DNA of 48,064 bases from Macrococcus brunensis (GTDB lineage Bacteria; Bacillota; Bacilli; Staphylococcales; Staphylococcaceae). Position numbers and translations under genes: made by a program. Each line of letters starts with the position of its first letter. The stretch's first letter is position 1. Below, one piece after another: positions 27,375 through 37,281 of the stretch. The stretch lies in the NCBI RefSeq assembly GCF_004359615.1, contig NZ_SCWA01000016.1, forward strand, positions 1 to 48,064. Direction: 5' to 3'. Under the pieces are notes generated by a model. The model ran no database searches. It saw nothing but the letters and a program-made list of their open reading frames with translations, and was not told where the DNA came from.

Positions 27375-28336
27375 TAAGCTCTCACCTCCTCAAGCCAGCA
27401 ATCAACTTGATGGTCCTGCTTCTGTGTCGTTGCCGGATAATGTGAGACACAGATATTCATGGCATGCGGACAACGATCGACAAACGGACAACCTCGCGGA
27501 ACTTCGTGTGCCATAGAAGGTCTGCCTTTGATTGAATATAACGGCTGACTTCTATCTGCATCGTCTTTAATCAATGAGGCCAGTAACCCTGCTGTATAAG
27601 GATGTCTCGGATGATTGAAGATATCTTCCACAGATCCTTGTTCCACTATTCTGCCGCTATACATCACAGCCAATCGGTCTGCAATCTCAGCGACAACGCC
27701 TAGGTCATGGGTGATCAGGAGTATCGCACTACCTTTCTCTTCTTTCAGTTTCTGCAATAGTGACAGAATCTGTTTCTGTGTCGTGACGTCTAAAGCAGTA
27801 GTCGGCTCATCAGCAATGACCAGGTCAGGTGATAAAGCCAGCGCCATGGCAATGACAATACGCTGACGCATACCGCCGGACAGTTCATGCGGATACTGTT
27901 TCAGTCTTGCTTCCGGCAAAGTGATTTCCACACTTTTCAGCAGGCGGATGGCTTCTTCTCTTGCTGCTTTTTTGGAGTATTTCTTTTTGATGATGAATAT
28001 TTCCATCAGCTGCTTACCTATCGTAAGTGTCGGATTCAGTGACGTCATCGGATCCTGAAAAATCATACCCAGCTGATGCCCTCTGATATTTAGCCAATCT
28101 TTATTCTTTGCCTTCTGCAGGTCGTGGTCGTTGAACTGAATCTGCTCTGCATTCAGATTAAGATTCCCTGCCTGCATGCCTGCGATAGACTGTGTCGTGA
28201 TACTTTTACCGCTGCCACTCTCACCGACAATGGCGAATACTTCTCCACGTTCAACATTGAAAGAGACCCCTTTAACAATAGAAGCTTTCTTCTTCGTGCT
28301 GACCTGAAGATTTTTTACTGTTAGTAATTCTGTCAT
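27374..28336 (-). CDS. oppD: Oligopeptide ABC transporter ATPase OppD
   Basis: Cytoplasmic ATPase, 320 aa: Walker A GESGSGKSITTQSI near residue 37, Q-loop IFQDPMTSLNPTLTIG near 90, signature LSGGMRQRIVIAMAL near 152, Walker B LVIADEPTTALD near 172, LITHDLGVVAEIADR near 207. The C-terminus has the OppD iron-sulfur-type cysteine pattern GCPFVDRCPHAMNIC near residue 281 and a later DCW. Nine nt separate it from oppC. Confidence 0.9.
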   Translation of the reverse strand: MTELLTVKNLQVSTKKKASIVKGVSFNVERGEVFAIVGESGSGKSITTQSIAGMQAGNLNLNAEQIQFNDHDLQKAKNKDWLNIRGHQLGMIFQDPMTSLNPTLTIGKQLMEIFIIKKKYSKKAAREEAIRLLKSVEITLPEARLKQYPHELSGGMRQRIVIAMALALSPDLVIADEPTTALDVTTQKQILSLLQKLKEEKGSAILLITHDLGVVAEIADRLAVMYSGRIVEQGSVEDIFNHPRHPYTAGLLASLIKDDADRSQPLYSIKGRPSMAHEVPRGCPFVDRCPHAMNICVSHYPATTQKQDHQVDCWLEEVRA

Positions 28337-28345
28337 ATGAACCTC

Positions 28346-29290
28346 CTAGTCTACTTCAACTTGAAGTGTGTCCTGCAAACCGTCACCTATTGCATTGAAA
28401 GAAAACATGGTCAGGGCAATCAGTAAAGATGGAAATAATAAGCGCCACCATTCACCGCTTAAGATAACACCGAGTGCATCATTCGCCATCGTACCCCAGC
28501 TGGCAGCAGGTGCCTGTACACCAAGCCCCAGGAAGCTGAGGAAAGATTCAGCGAAGATAGCAGATGGAATCGTGAATGTGAGGTTGACGATGATGACCGC
28601 CATAATATTCGGAATGATGTGCTTCAGCAGAATACCGGCATGACTGGTGCCAAGAAGTTCAGCTGCAGTGACGAACTGCTGTTGTTTAACCTGCAGCACC
28701 TGTCCCCTTACAATTCGAGCCATGCTGACCCAGCCTGTCAGACTAAGTGCAATAATCATAGTAACTAGACCTGGTTTCATCAAGACAAGTAACAGAATTA
28801 CCACAAGCAGATAAGGTACACCGTATAGAATCTCTACAATCCTCATCAGAAAACCATCGATTCTATCTCCCCATTTACCTCGACCTGCTGCATAACCTGA
28901 AATCGCTCCGACGACGATGCCGACGACGATATCAATGAGTGCTGCAATAATCCCGATGGATAAAGAGATACGAGCACCCAGCCAGATGCGAGTAAAGACA
29001 TCTCGTCCTAAATCATCTGTACCGAACCAGTACTTACTGTCGGGAGCAAGGTTAGCTTCAAGCAGAGACTGCTTACTCCCTTCGTAACCCGAAATCATCG
29101 GCCCTATAATAGCCATCACAATAATACAAAATAGTACAATTATTCCTAAAATAGCCATCTTATGATTAAAAAAAGAAAGAAGCAGCTGTTTCCGTGTAGA
29201 AGCGCGCTTTAAAATATCTTCCTGCCTGTCATCTCTTTGTGTTAATTTCTCGAACGAAGTATCTGCGTAACTATTCAAATTTCTCACCAC
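28346..29290 (-). CDS. oppC: Oligopeptide ABC transporter permease OppC
   Basis: Inner-membrane permease, 314 aa, with a cytosolic N-terminal tail and six helices; first helix after NHKMAILGIIVLFCIIVMAI near residue 42. Typical blocks: FGTDDLGRDVFTRIWLGARI near 88 and the EAA loop VTAAELLGTSHAGILLKHI near 201. The 5' end overlaps oppB by 20 nt, so the two permeases are translationally coupled. Confidence 0.9.
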   Translation of the reverse strand: MVRNLNSYADTSFEKLTQRDDRQEDILKRASTRKQLLLSFFNHKMAILGIIVLFCIIVMAIIGPMISGYEGSKQSLLEANLAPDSKYWFGTDDLGRDVFTRIWLGARISLSIGIIAALIDIVVGIVVGAISGYAAGRGKWGDRIDGFLMRIVEILYGVPYLLVVILLLVLMKPGLVTMIIALSLTGWVSMARIVRGQVLQVKQQQFVTAAELLGTSHAGILLKHIIPNIMAVIIVNLTFTIPSAIFAESFLSFLGLGVQAPAASWGTMANDALGVILSGEWWRLLFPSLLIALTMFSFNAIGDGLQDTLQVEVD

Positions 29291-30203
29291 TCCTTAACGA
29301 AATTCTTGGATCAATCACCCGGTAACAGACATCCACTAAGAGCAATGTCAGGAGCAAAATAAAACTATAAAAAATCGTTGTTCCCATGATGACTGGATAG
29401 TCCCGGTTGAAGATACTTTCCACAAAATATTTACCAATACCTGGAATCGAGAAGACTTTTTCGATGACAAACGTTCCAGTCACGACTGAAGCAAATAATG
29501 GACCGAGGAACGTAATCACAGGGAGTAACGTATTCCGCAGTACATGCTGCGTGAGTATGTATGACATCGGTAATCCCTTAGCTTTCGCCGTGCGAATATA
29601 GTTGGAGTTCAGCACCTCAATCATATTGCTCCGAACGTAGCGGGTAATAATGGCGAGCGGTCCTACAGCAAGTGCAAGACTCGGTAAAACTGAATGCCAC
29701 CATGAGTCAAAGTTGGCAATCGGCAGAAGCTGCCATTCCACGCCGAAATACTTGATCAACAGAGGTGCAAGAATAAAACTTGGAACCGAGATACCAATAA
29801 TCGCAATGAATAAGGCAAGAAAATCCATGAAACGATGCTTATAAATCGCTGCGATAGTCCCTAGAATGATACCGCCAATCAGAGCAATGACAATAGACTG
29901 AATACCGAGAAGCGCAGAGGCACCAATCCCTTCACCAATGATGGTATTCACATCCCGGCTTTCTGACTGAATAGAAGGTCCGAGATCAAACATGGCGATA
30001 TTCTTAAGATAAATAAAATACTGATTCAGAACCGGTTGATCCAGATGAAACTTCGCCTTCATATGGTTCAGCTGTTCTTCTGATAATGCTTTAGAGTCAT
30101 TTGAAAATGGATCACCAGGAATGGAATGCATGATGATAAATGTAACTGTAACAATCAGCCACATCGTGATCATGATACTGGCAATCTTACGAACAATGAC
30201 CAA
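29271..30203 (-). CDS. oppB: Oligopeptide ABC transporter permease OppB
   Basis: Inner-membrane permease, 310 aa, six helices: first helix near residues 8-28 followed by HSIPGDPFSND, then the coupling loop NYIRTAKAKGLPMSYILTQ near 200 and VLRNTLLPVITFLGPLFAS. First gene of oppBCDFA, RBS GGAGG upstream of ATG 30203. The leader just upstream carries a SAM-I riboswitch, so expression should rise when S-adenosylmethionine is low. Confidence 0.9.
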   Translation of the reverse strand: MVIVRKIASIMITMWLIVTVTFIIMHSIPGDPFSNDSKALSEEQLNHMKAKFHLDQPVLNQYFIYLKNIAMFDLGPSIQSESRDVNTIIGEGIGASALLGIQSIVIALIGGIILGTIAAIYKHRFMDFLALFIAIIGISVPSFILAPLLIKYFGVEWQLLPIANFDSWWHSVLPSLALAVGPLAIITRYVRSNMIEVLNSNYIRTAKAKGLPMSYILTQHVLRNTLLPVITFLGPLFASVVTGTFVIEKVFSIPGIGKYFVESIFNRDYPVIMGTTIFYSFILLLTLLLVDVCYRVIDPRISLRSGEKFE

Positions 30204-30233
30204 TGATAAACCCTCCTTCTGTATTTAACTCCA

Positions 30234-30391
30234 CAAAAAAATCCCGTGGACAAGAACAAGTCCACAGGAATCTATACCATATAGTCTCGTCTCATCTTTA
30301 CAACTTTCGTTGCAGGAATTGGCACAGTGTTCATCAAGAATCTGCTGCCGAGGTTTCGTAGGGCCTGTCCCTCCACCTCTCTGGATAAGAG
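30234..30391 (-). promoter_or_regulatory. SAM-I (S-box) riboswitch with terminator, leader of oppBCDFA
   Basis: Read on the minus strand, the aptamer runs from CTCTTATC (30391 downward) through AGAGAGGTGGAGGGAC, GGCCCTACGAAACCTCGGCA, and GTGCCAATTCCTGCA to GATGAGA (30296-30290), which pairs with the 5' strand to close P1. These are the conserved SAM-I core elements. An intrinsic terminator follows at 30270-30234 (TGTGGACTTG, loop, TCCACGGGA and T7). SAM binding should terminate transcription 30 nt before oppB. Confidence 0.92.
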
Positions 30392-30420
30392 TTAAAAATT
30401 TATTTAATTTATTGATTATT

Positions 30421-30448
30421 ATCTTACTCCTAAAAAATTTTAAGTCAA
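30421..30448 (-). promoter_or_regulatory. SigA-type promoter of the SAM riboswitch-opp transcript
   Basis: Minus strand: -35 TTGACT (30443-30448), 16-bp spacer, -10 TAAGAT (30421-30426), about 30 nt upstream of the aptamer. The AT-rich stretch 30450-30640 shows no gene. Confidence 0.6.
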
Positions 30449-30640
30449 CAGAAAATTTTATTTTTTTGGATTTCTTTCAATACACAGAATAATTAGAAAT
30501 TTTAGTTTAATTATCTATATTCACTTTGATGTAACTATATAAAACAGTTCATTATCTACTTAACTGCTATTTTAATTACGTGGAATAATTATGCATTTTT
30601 TCTCACGTAATATTTCTTACTTAATATCAATATTATTGAA

Positions 30641-30676
30641 CAGACAAAGAAAGGTCAGCAGGCTATGCTGACCTTC
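30641..30676 (-). terminator. Terminator of metF-metE
   Basis: Stem AAGGTCAGCA / TGCTGACCTT with a 5-nt loop, followed on the minus strand by CTTTCTTTGT, 39 nt after the metE stop. Confidence 0.75.
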
Positions 30677-30714
30677 AATACGGATTTCTCAACGGGTGAT
30701 ATTGAAGCGTTAAA

Positions 30715-32946
30715 TTATGCACGTTCACTCACTTGCTGATTTTTCCTGAACAGTTCTACAGTCTGAACTAATACAGCCAGCGCTTCACGCACTTCTTCTT
30801 CGTTTCTTGTCTTCAGCCCACAATCAGGGTTCACCCAGAATAATGAGCGATCAATCTGCTGAAGTGCACGTTCTATCGCTGTCGCTATTTCTTTCTGTGT
30901 CGGAATTCTTGGACTGTGAATATCATAAACCCCCAGTCCTATTCCTAAACCATAAGTAATATCTTCGAAATCTTTAATCAAGTCACCATGACTTCTGGAA
31001 GTTTCAATGGAAATGACATCTGCATCGAGTGCTTTGATGGAATGGATGATCTGACCAAACTGCGAATAGCACATATGTGTATGAATCTGCGTTCTGTCAT
31101 CAACTGATGATGTCGCCAGCTTGAAAGCATGGACCGCTTTTTCCAGATAGTCTTCATGGTATTCTTTTCTGAGTGGCAGACCTTCTCGCAGTGCAGGTTC
31201 ATCGACCTGAATGACTTTAATACCTGCTTGTTCCAGCGCTAATACTTCTTCATTAATAGCAAGCGCAATTTGATTCTGTACGACGTGTCGCGGCAAGTCC
31301 GTCCGCTCAAATGACCAGTTCAAGATAGTGACGGGTCCTGTCAGCATTCCTTTGACCGGCTTATCTGTCAGACTCTGTGCATAGATTGTTTCTTTCAGCG
31401 TAAGAGGCTCTGTCCATTTGATATCGCCATAGATAATCGGCGGCTTAACGGCTCTTGAACCATAAGACTGTACCCAGCCATAACGTGTTACAAGGAAGCC
31501 TTCCAGCTTCTCACCGAAGAATTCAACCATATCATTACGTTCAAATTCTCCATGCACCAGTACATCCAGCCCTAATTCTTCCTGGATTTCTATCCAGCGC
31601 TTAATTTCATGTTCAAGGAATGACTGATATTCCTCATCTGATATTCTTTTATTCTTCCAGTCTGCACGATACTTTCTTACTTCTTTTGACTGTGGAAATG
31701 AACCTATGGTCGTAGTAGGTAGTTCCGGTAGCTGCAGAGCGTCATTCTGCAGGACTCTTCTAGTTTCGAAAGATGACTCGCGGCTGGCTCTTACCGCATC
31801 ATACTGGTAATCCAGCTTTTTGAAACCCTGATTCTGAAAGCGTGTATAGCGCTCTTTCAGTTGTTCATAAAGTGCTGCATCCTGCTCATTAAATAATTGT
31901 TTCAGTGCATAGAGTTCATCAAGTTTCTCGACTGCAAAGCTTAACCCGTCTAGAACTGCTTGGTCAATCTCTTCTTTTTCGAGCGTTACTGGTACATGAA
32001 GCAGAGAGGAAGAAGGCTGAATGACGATGTCAGAAACATATTCCTGCAGGGTCTCGATTAAATTCTTCTTTGATTCGATGTCAGACGCCCAGACATTTCT
32101 GCCATCAATAATACCTGCATAGAGTACTTTGTCAGACGGGAACAAGCCCTCTTTTATTTGTTTCAGATTATAGCCGTTATCATGGACAAAATCCAGACCT
32201 AAACCGTAGACCGGCAGTTCTGCGACGAAAGAGAGATCAACACGTTCGAAGTAGGTCTGAAGCACCACTTTGCCATCTGATTCCTGGGCAAGGAATTCAT
32301 AAGCTTCTTTTGTGATTGCTTTTAAATCTGATGCCTGATCGGTTACAAGAATCGGCTCATCTAATTGAATGTAATCTGCACCCTTTGCTGAGACGTGATT
32401 GATGACTTCTTTATATAACGGCAGAAGCGTTCTGACTTTGTCCTCAAATGACTGCTCTCCACCTTTTGACAGAGCAACAAAAGTGATAGGTCCAGGGATA
32501 ACTGAATGGAAGTGCCCTGTTTCGTTATAATACTGTTTTAAACGTTCCGTGTTCAGACAAGGTGTAACGTCATCCCATTCAGGTACAATATAATGATAAT
32601 TAGTATTGAACCATTTAATCAACGCACTTGCTACGTGTTCTCTGTTCCCTCTCGCAATGTCAAAAAGTAGGTCATCATTCACTTCTCTGCCCTGGAAACG
32701 TTTTGGAATAATATTAAATAACAGTGACGCATCCAGTATGTGATCATATCGTGAGAAATCACCGACTGGTACTGAATCAAGATGATGAAGGCGCTGGATT
32801 TCGATGTTTTCATGTTCAAGTTCATCTAATAGCTGGTTCAGTTCTTCTTCAGCAATATTTCCTGCCCAGTAATTTTCAATTGCTTTTTTCCATTCACGAT
32901 TTTTACCTAGTCTTGGAAATCCTAAATTTGAAGTTTTAATTGTCAT
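30715..32946 (-). CDS. metE: Cobalamin-independent methionine synthase MetE
   Basis: Transfers the methyl group of 5-methyltetrahydropteroyl-triglutamate to homocysteine. 743 aa, family length, two barrel halves. N-terminus [18 protein letters not shown]; catalytic half with [20 protein letters not shown] near residue 416, [20 protein letters not shown] near 465, zinc ligands in HTHMCYSQF near 620 and NPDCGLKTR near 706, and [13 protein letters not shown] near 650. The start overlaps the upstream gene by 4 nt, which supplies both homocysteine methyltransferase activity and methyl-THF. Confidence 0.95.
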   Translation of the reverse strand: MTIKTSNLGFPRLGKNREWKKAIENYWAGNIAEEELNQLLDELEHENIEIQRLHHLDSVPVGDFSRYDHILDASLLFNIIPKRFQGREVNDDLLFDIARGNREHVASALIKWFNTNYHYIVPEWDDVTPCLNTERLKQYYNETGHFHSVIPGPITFVALSKGGEQSFEDKVRTLLPLYKEVINHVSAKGADYIQLDEPILVTDQASDLKAITKEAYEFLAQESDGKVVLQTYFERVDLSFVAELPVYGLGLDFVHDNGYNLKQIKEGLFPSDKVLYAGIIDGRNVWASDIESKKNLIETLQEYVSDIVIQPSSSLLHVPVTLEKEEIDQAVLDGLSFAVEKLDELYALKQLFNEQDAALYEQLKERYTRFQNQGFKKLDYQYDAVRASRESSFETRRVLQNDALQLPELPTTTIGSFPQSKEVRKYRADWKNKRISDEEYQSFLEHEIKRWIEIQEELGLDVLVHGEFERNDMVEFFGEKLEGFLVTRYGWVQSYGSRAVKPPIIYGDIKWTEPLTLKETIYAQSLTDKPVKGMLTGPVTILNWSFERTDLPRHVVQNQIALAINEEVLALEQAGIKVIQVDEPALREGLPLRKEYHEDYLEKAVHAFKLATSSVDDRTQIHTHMCYSQFGQIIHSIKALDADVISIETSRSHGDLIKDFEDITYGLGIGLGVYDIHSPRIPTQKEIATAIERALQQIDRSLFWVNPDCGLKTRNEEEVREALAVLVQTVELFRKNQQVSERA

Positions 32947-34772
32947 AATACTACCCCCTGTTTTTTTGTTAACCGCTGCGCATACTCTGCTAGCTCAACC
33001 GTCAGTTCATATTTAAGGAACGGCGTCACTAGATAAATACCATTAAAATACTTAAGTGTTTCATCAATTAGTTCCTGACAGATTTCAAGTGATAATTTCT
33101 GTGTTTTGTCTCTATCATCTTTAACTATTCTAAAGGCCTCAATCAGTTCTTCAGGCAATTTAATGCCCGGCACTTCATTGTGAAGAAAAAGTGCATTTTT
33201 ATAGCTGGTAATCGGCATAATACCGATAAATATAGATGTATCAAGCTGTCTTGCAGAATTGTATATTTCCCTGATTTTATTCTTGTCATAAATAGGCTGG
33301 GTAATAAAATAATCCACACCTGCCTCCTGCTTTTTCCGGAGTCTCTGCACGCTTGCATGGAGTTTACTGACATTCGCATTAAATGCACCTGCTACCGTAA
33401 ACGTTGTGTGTTTCCTGAGAGAAGAGCCATCCGCACCGATTCCTCTGTTGAACTGTCGGATTATTTCAGCAAGTCCAAGTGAGTTGACATCAAATACAGA
33501 GGTAGCCCCCGGAAAATTCCCTACTTTAGAAGGGTCACCTGTCACAGCAAGTACATCACTAATCCCTAAAGCTGCAAGCCCCATCAAGCTGGACTGAAGA
33601 CCGATGATATTTTTGTCCCTACAGGCAATATGCACAAGCGGTCTGATATTATAGTGATGCTTAATCATACTGGCAGCAGCGATATTACACATCCTGACAC
33701 AAGCAAGGGAATTGTCCGCCAAAGTGACTGCATCGACCTGTGCTTTCTCTAACGCCTCTATCCCTCTGAAAAACTGTCCTTTATCCAGATGTTTAGGTGT
33801 ATCCAGTTCTACAATAATTGTCGGACGCTGTTCCACCAGTTCCTTCAGACTCGGTTCTTTTTTCTGTATGACACTCTGCGCACCCCTCTGAAACGGAATA
33901 ACATTCTTTGAGGTAGCAGGTTTTAAGTCTGCTACCGCATCTTTTATCCGCCTAATATGTGAAGGGGTGGTGCCACAGCATCCTCCAATCAGCCTGACTC
34001 CTTCCCGGACGAGTTCGCGTGTCACTTGAGAGAAATACACTGCATTATCTGAGTACTTCAGCATATTATCTTCAATATCGAGAAGACTCGCATTAGGATA
34101 ACAGGACAGAAATGCATGTTCCGGCAGAGCAAGATGTTTATAAGTCTGATTCATATGATGAGGACCGTGATGACAGTTAAGTCCGATAATATCTGCACCC
34201 GTTGCTTCAAGGCGAATCAGCGCATCTTGTATGACAGTGCCATCTTTCAAGAAGCAAGTGTCCTGCGCTGTTAACTGCGCAATAATCGGAATCTTGAATG
34301 AGCGCGCATATTCAACGACTGCAAGTAATTCTTCAACATCATAATAAGTCTCAAAAAGAATAGCATCTACTCCTTCCTGGACCAGCGTATCTATCTGGAA
34401 GGAAGTATGATAAAGAATAGCGGATAGAGATAGTTCCAGTTTCTTAATGCCACGGAAGCCCCCCACAGTCCCTACAACAAAAGTATCAGGCCCTGCCGCT
34501 CTTTTCGCAATCGCTACAGCAGATTGATGAATCTCCTTTACGCGATGTTCAAGTCCATAAGCTTTCAGCTTCTCAAAATTTGCACCATACGTATTGGTCT
34601 GAATAACATCTGCACCCGCTTCCACATAAAGCCTGTGAATGGCCTCTACTTTATCAGGATGCGTAAGATTATAATGTTCCGGACAAGTATCCAGTCCTTC
34701 CGCATAAAGTAACGTCCCCATCGCGCCATCCCCTACTAATATCCTTTTTTTCAACGTGTCTAGAATGGTCAT
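32943..34772 (-). CDS. metF: Bifunctional homocysteine S-methyltransferase / methylenetetrahydrofolate reductase
   Basis: 609 aa fusion found in staphylococci and bacilli (MetF of staphylococcal met operons, YitJ-like). N-terminal zinc-dependent methyltransferase domain to about residue 290: [14 protein letters not shown] near 15, [11 protein letters not shown] near 197, and the zinc cysteines [14 protein letters not shown] near 262. C-terminal MTHFR barrel from about 325: [16 protein letters not shown]-like start, [11 protein letters not shown] near 428, FITQPIYDK near 510, [10 protein letters not shown] near 535. It reduces methylene-THF to feed metE. First gene after a T-box leader; RBS GGAGGAATG. 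Confidence 0.92.
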   Translation of the reverse strand: MTILDTLKKRILVGDGAMGTLLYAEGLDTCPEHYNLTHPDKVEAIHRLYVEAGADVIQTNTYGANFEKLKAYGLEHRVKEIHQSAVAIAKRAAGPDTFVVGTVGGFRGIKKLELSLSAILYHTSFQIDTLVQEGVDAILFETYYDVEELLAVVEYARSFKIPIIAQLTAQDTCFLKDGTVIQDALIRLEATGADIIGLNCHHGPHHMNQTYKHLALPEHAFLSCYPNASLLDIEDNMLKYSDNAVYFSQVTRELVREGVRLIGGCCGTTPSHIRRIKDAVADLKPATSKNVIPFQRGAQSVIQKKEPSLKELVEQRPTIIVELDTPKHLDKGQFFRGIEALEKAQVDAVTLADNSLACVRMCNIAAASMIKHHYNIRPLVHIACRDKNIIGLQSSLMGLAALGISDVLAVTGDPSKVGNFPGATSVFDVNSLGLAEIIRQFNRGIGADGSSLRKHTTFTVAGAFNANVSKLHASVQRLRKKQEAGVDYFITQPIYDKNKIREIYNSARQLDTSIFIGIMPITSYKNALFLHNEVPGIKLPEELIEAFRIVKDDRDKTQKLSLEICQELIDETLKYFNGIYLVTPFLKYELTVELAEYAQRLTKKQGVVL

Positions 34773-34824
34773 AGCATTCCTCCTTTACAAGTGATATAAA
34801 AATAAAATTAAATAACAGCAAACG

Positions 34825-35124
34825 AAAAAAGCCCCGTCCTTTAAATCCATGCTTAACAGGATTTAAAGGACGGGAGCTGCCGTGGTACCACCTTTATTCA
34901 TCTATTCATCACTAAATAGACCTCTTCCAGTACGCTGTATCGAACATTAATACTGTATCGCTATAACGGGCGAACCCGTTGACATCTAAATATCGATGTC
35001 ACCACTCAGAGGCCATTTTCAATCAGTATCCGTTATCTCCTTTCACCATATGGAGACTCTCTTTGAAACGAATTTAAGGATTTACTCTCCTCATTACTGT
35101 GCTTTTAAAATGATGAATTTGATT
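34825..35124 (-). promoter_or_regulatory. T-box riboswitch leader of metF-metE (probably tRNA-Met)
   Basis: On the minus strand the leader holds the conserved T-box AGGTGGTACCACGG (34893-34880) followed by a long terminator stem, CCCGTCCTTTAAATCC and its complement, with a T run at 34830-34825. Upstream lies a large structured Stem I region. A candidate specifier AUG sits at 35016-35014 (GAAAATGGCCTCTGAGTGG), fitting methionine genes, but the Stem I fold was not computed. Uncharged tRNA binding should form the antiterminator. Confidence 0.9.
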
Positions 35125-35130
35125 AATGTA

Positions 35131-35159
35131 AGTTTATATACATTCCGTATAAGTGTCAA
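35131..35159 (-). promoter_or_regulatory. SigA-type promoter of the T-box met operon
   Basis: Minus strand: -35 TTGACA (35154-35159), 17-bp spacer, -10 TAAACT (35131-35136). Nothing else is recognised in 35160-35381 except the divergent ABC gene's RBS GTGAGGGG. Confidence 0.8.
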
Positions 35160-35381
35160 CAAGTTTTTTGAAAATTTATAATATTCTGTTTGAAAGTGAT
35201 AATATATTCCCTAAAATTATTCATTTATGATAATCATTTGGAAAAAACATCATTTTTTATCTGTCTAAAATAAGAATAGCATCTCAACGAATAAGAGTTA
35301 TTTCCAGACAAATACGAATAAACAGCCGCCCCGTCGTCATCTTATGTCACAATAAGTGAAAAAGCATCGTGAGGGGTCTTT

Positions 35382-36302
35382 ATGTCCAAAGAAGTACTGA
35401 AACTTGAGAACGTCAATAAATATATAGGTCAGTCACATATCATCAAAGACCTGAGCTTTTCTGTCAACGCCGGTGAGGTTTTCGGATTTTTAGGGCCGAA
35501 CGGTGCAGGTAAGACATCTACTATCCGCATGATTGTCGGTCTGAACACCATGTCGAGCGGTGATATTTATATCAACGGCTTTCATATCAGTAAAGATTTC
35601 AAGAAGGCGATACGAGGGGTCGGTGCGATTGTCGAGAATCCTGAACTCTATCCTTTTATGACGGGCTATGATAATCTGAAGCATTTCGCTAAGATGAATG
35701 ACGGTGTAACGAAGGAGAGAATTCTGGAGGTCGCTGATCTCGTCGGTCTGACAGATGCTATTCATATGAAAGTGAAGCAGTACTCACTCGGTATGCGTCA
35801 GCGGCTTGGCATTGCGGTCTCTATTTTACATCATCCTTCTGTCTTAATTCTTGATGAGCCGACTAATGGACTTGATCCTGCAGGTATCAAGGAAATCCGC
35901 CATTATATCAGGATGCTGGCTGAGAAAGAGAATGTTGCGATTATCATCTCCTCCCACCTTCTCAGTGAGATTGAGCTTATGTGTGATCGCATCGGTGTCA
36001 TCAAAAATGGTGAACTCATCACCACGCAGAACCTAAGAGAAAGAAACCAGAATGTCATCCATACATATGTCATGAAAGTAGCGACGCCTGAAGCAGCCTT
36101 GAAAATCCTGAAGACGCTTCCTACAGTAAATGCTGTCAGTATCAAGGATGCACAGCTTTATCTGCAGACAGAAGAGGCTGCTCTGCCTGAAATCATCAGC
36201 GCACTCGTCTCGCATTACATCGCGCTCTATACAGTCATTCCTCACGTATCAACACTGGAAGAACGATTCTTCGAAATGATAGGAGACGATACCTATGAAT
36301 AA
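35382..36302 (+). CDS. ABC transporter ATPase, BcrA/lantibiotic-export type
   Basis: Nucleotide-binding subunit of a two-gene ABC-2 exporter, 306 aa: Walker A FLGPNGAGKTSTIRMIVG near residue 37, Q-loop IVENPELYPFMTGYDNL near 85, signature YSLGMRQRLGIAVSIL near 133, Walker B VLILDEPTNGLDPAG near 155, IIISSHLLSEIELMCDRIG near 185. The DEPTNGLDP/SHLLSE type is typical of bacitracin and lantibiotic resistance ATPases. Substrate unknown; position next to agr and its delta-type peptides allows a role in peptide export or immunity, as inference only. Its 3' end overlaps the permease by 8 nt. Confidence 0.85.
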   Translation: MSKEVLKLENVNKYIGQSHIIKDLSFSVNAGEVFGFLGPNGAGKTSTIRMIVGLNTMSSGDIYINGFHISKDFKKAIRGVGAIVENPELYPFMTGYDNLKHFAKMNDGVTKERILEVADLVGLTDAIHMKVKQYSLGMRQRLGIAVSILHHPSVLILDEPTNGLDPAGIKEIRHYIRMLAEKENVAIIISSHLLSEIELMCDRIGVIKNGELITTQNLRERNQNVIHTYVMKVATPEAALKILKTLPTVNAVSIKDAQLYLQTEEAALPEIISALVSHYIALYTVIPHVSTLEERFFEMIGDDTYE

Positions 36303-37236
36303 GATGTGGGATTTAATCACAAATGAACTTAAAAAAATATTCGCCAGTAGAACAATCTGGCTGATTTTCCTCGTTATGCTGGCCGCTGTTATCGGTGTCG
36401 CTATGCTGACAGCCTCAAGCGACGTGATTGATACCGAAACGACTTATAAGAGCGACTGGCAGCAGCAACTGCAGCAGCAGAATAAAGAACTGGCAAGCAA
36501 TAAGAAACTGAATCCAGCGCATGTCAAACAGACAATAGAGAAGAACAATTACTATCTTGAGCATAATATTAAGCCTCATCACTATCAGGCCGGTGACTTC
36601 GTTATCGATAATGTCTTTCTGACCGCCTTAGTCAGTCTCTTCACTATTGTTATCGCAGGCGGCATCGTTGCCAACGAATTCACTTACGGGACCATCAAGC
36701 AGCTGCTGATACGTCCAGTGACTAGAACAACGATTCTCGCTTCTAAATATATCGCGGTCATTCTTTTCTCAGTACTGACGATGACCGTGCTCTTCATTCT
36801 GACTTATGTAGTGGGTGCCCTGTTCTTCGGCGTCTCAGGCTTAAATCCGGAGCTGGTGTTTGAAAGACCGGATCATTTTGTCCACCGGCATTTCCTGCAG
36901 GAAGGACTGCTGGTCTATGGTCTGAAACTGGTTCATATCCTGACGCTTGGTACATTCGGCTTTATGATTTCAAGTCTGCTCAGAAGCAGTTCACTCGCCA
37001 TCGGACTGAGTATGTTTATCATGTTTCTTGGTTCAACTGCCTCTGTCTTTATCGCTCAGTACGACTGGTCGAAGTACTTACTGTTCACGAACTCTGACCT
37101 GTCACGTTACTACCATTTTATCGGTCCTTATCGCGATGATATGACAATTCAGTTCTCAGCTGGAGTCACACTGATTTATCTGCTTGTTTTTCTTATAGTC
37201 GCCTGGTACTCATTCGTCAAACGTGATATCAACTGA
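36295..37236 (+). CDS. ABC-2 type permease, partner of the BcrA-type ATPase
   Basis: 313 aa integral membrane protein with about six helices. The first helix follows ELKKIFASRTIWLIFLVMLA; a long extracytoplasmic loop (residues 45-100, Gln/Asn/Lys rich, QQQLQQQNKELASNKK) precedes the second helix. The block NEFTYGTIKQLLIRPVTRTT near residue 125 is the ABC-2 coupling segment. Resembles BcrB/LtnG-like exporters. Its stop codon lies inside the perfect hairpin that it shares with agrA. Confidence 0.8.
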   Translation: MNKMWDLITNELKKIFASRTIWLIFLVMLAAVIGVAMLTASSDVIDTETTYKSDWQQQLQQQNKELASNKKLNPAHVKQTIEKNNYYLEHNIKPHHYQAGDFVIDNVFLTALVSLFTIVIAGGIVANEFTYGTIKQLLIRPVTRTTILASKYIAVILFSVLTMTVLFILTYVVGALFFGVSGLNPELVFERPDHFVHRHFLQEGLLVYGLKLVHILTLGTFGFMISSLLRSSSLAIGLSMFIMFLGSTASVFIAQYDWSKYLLFTNSDLSRYYHFIGPYRDDMTIQFSAGVTLIYLLVFLIVAWYSFVKRDIN

Positions 37237-37281
37237 TAGAAGCCCTGCTTTTCATTATGAAAAGCAGGGCTTCTATCAGTT
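37231..37281. terminator. Perfect bidirectional hairpin between the ABC exporter and agrA
   Basis: Two arms of about 22 bp (AACTGATAGAAGCCCTGCTT and onward, with its exact complement) around ATTAT. Both convergent genes stop inside the arms, so the last codons of each protein are part of the stem. Confidence 0.85.
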
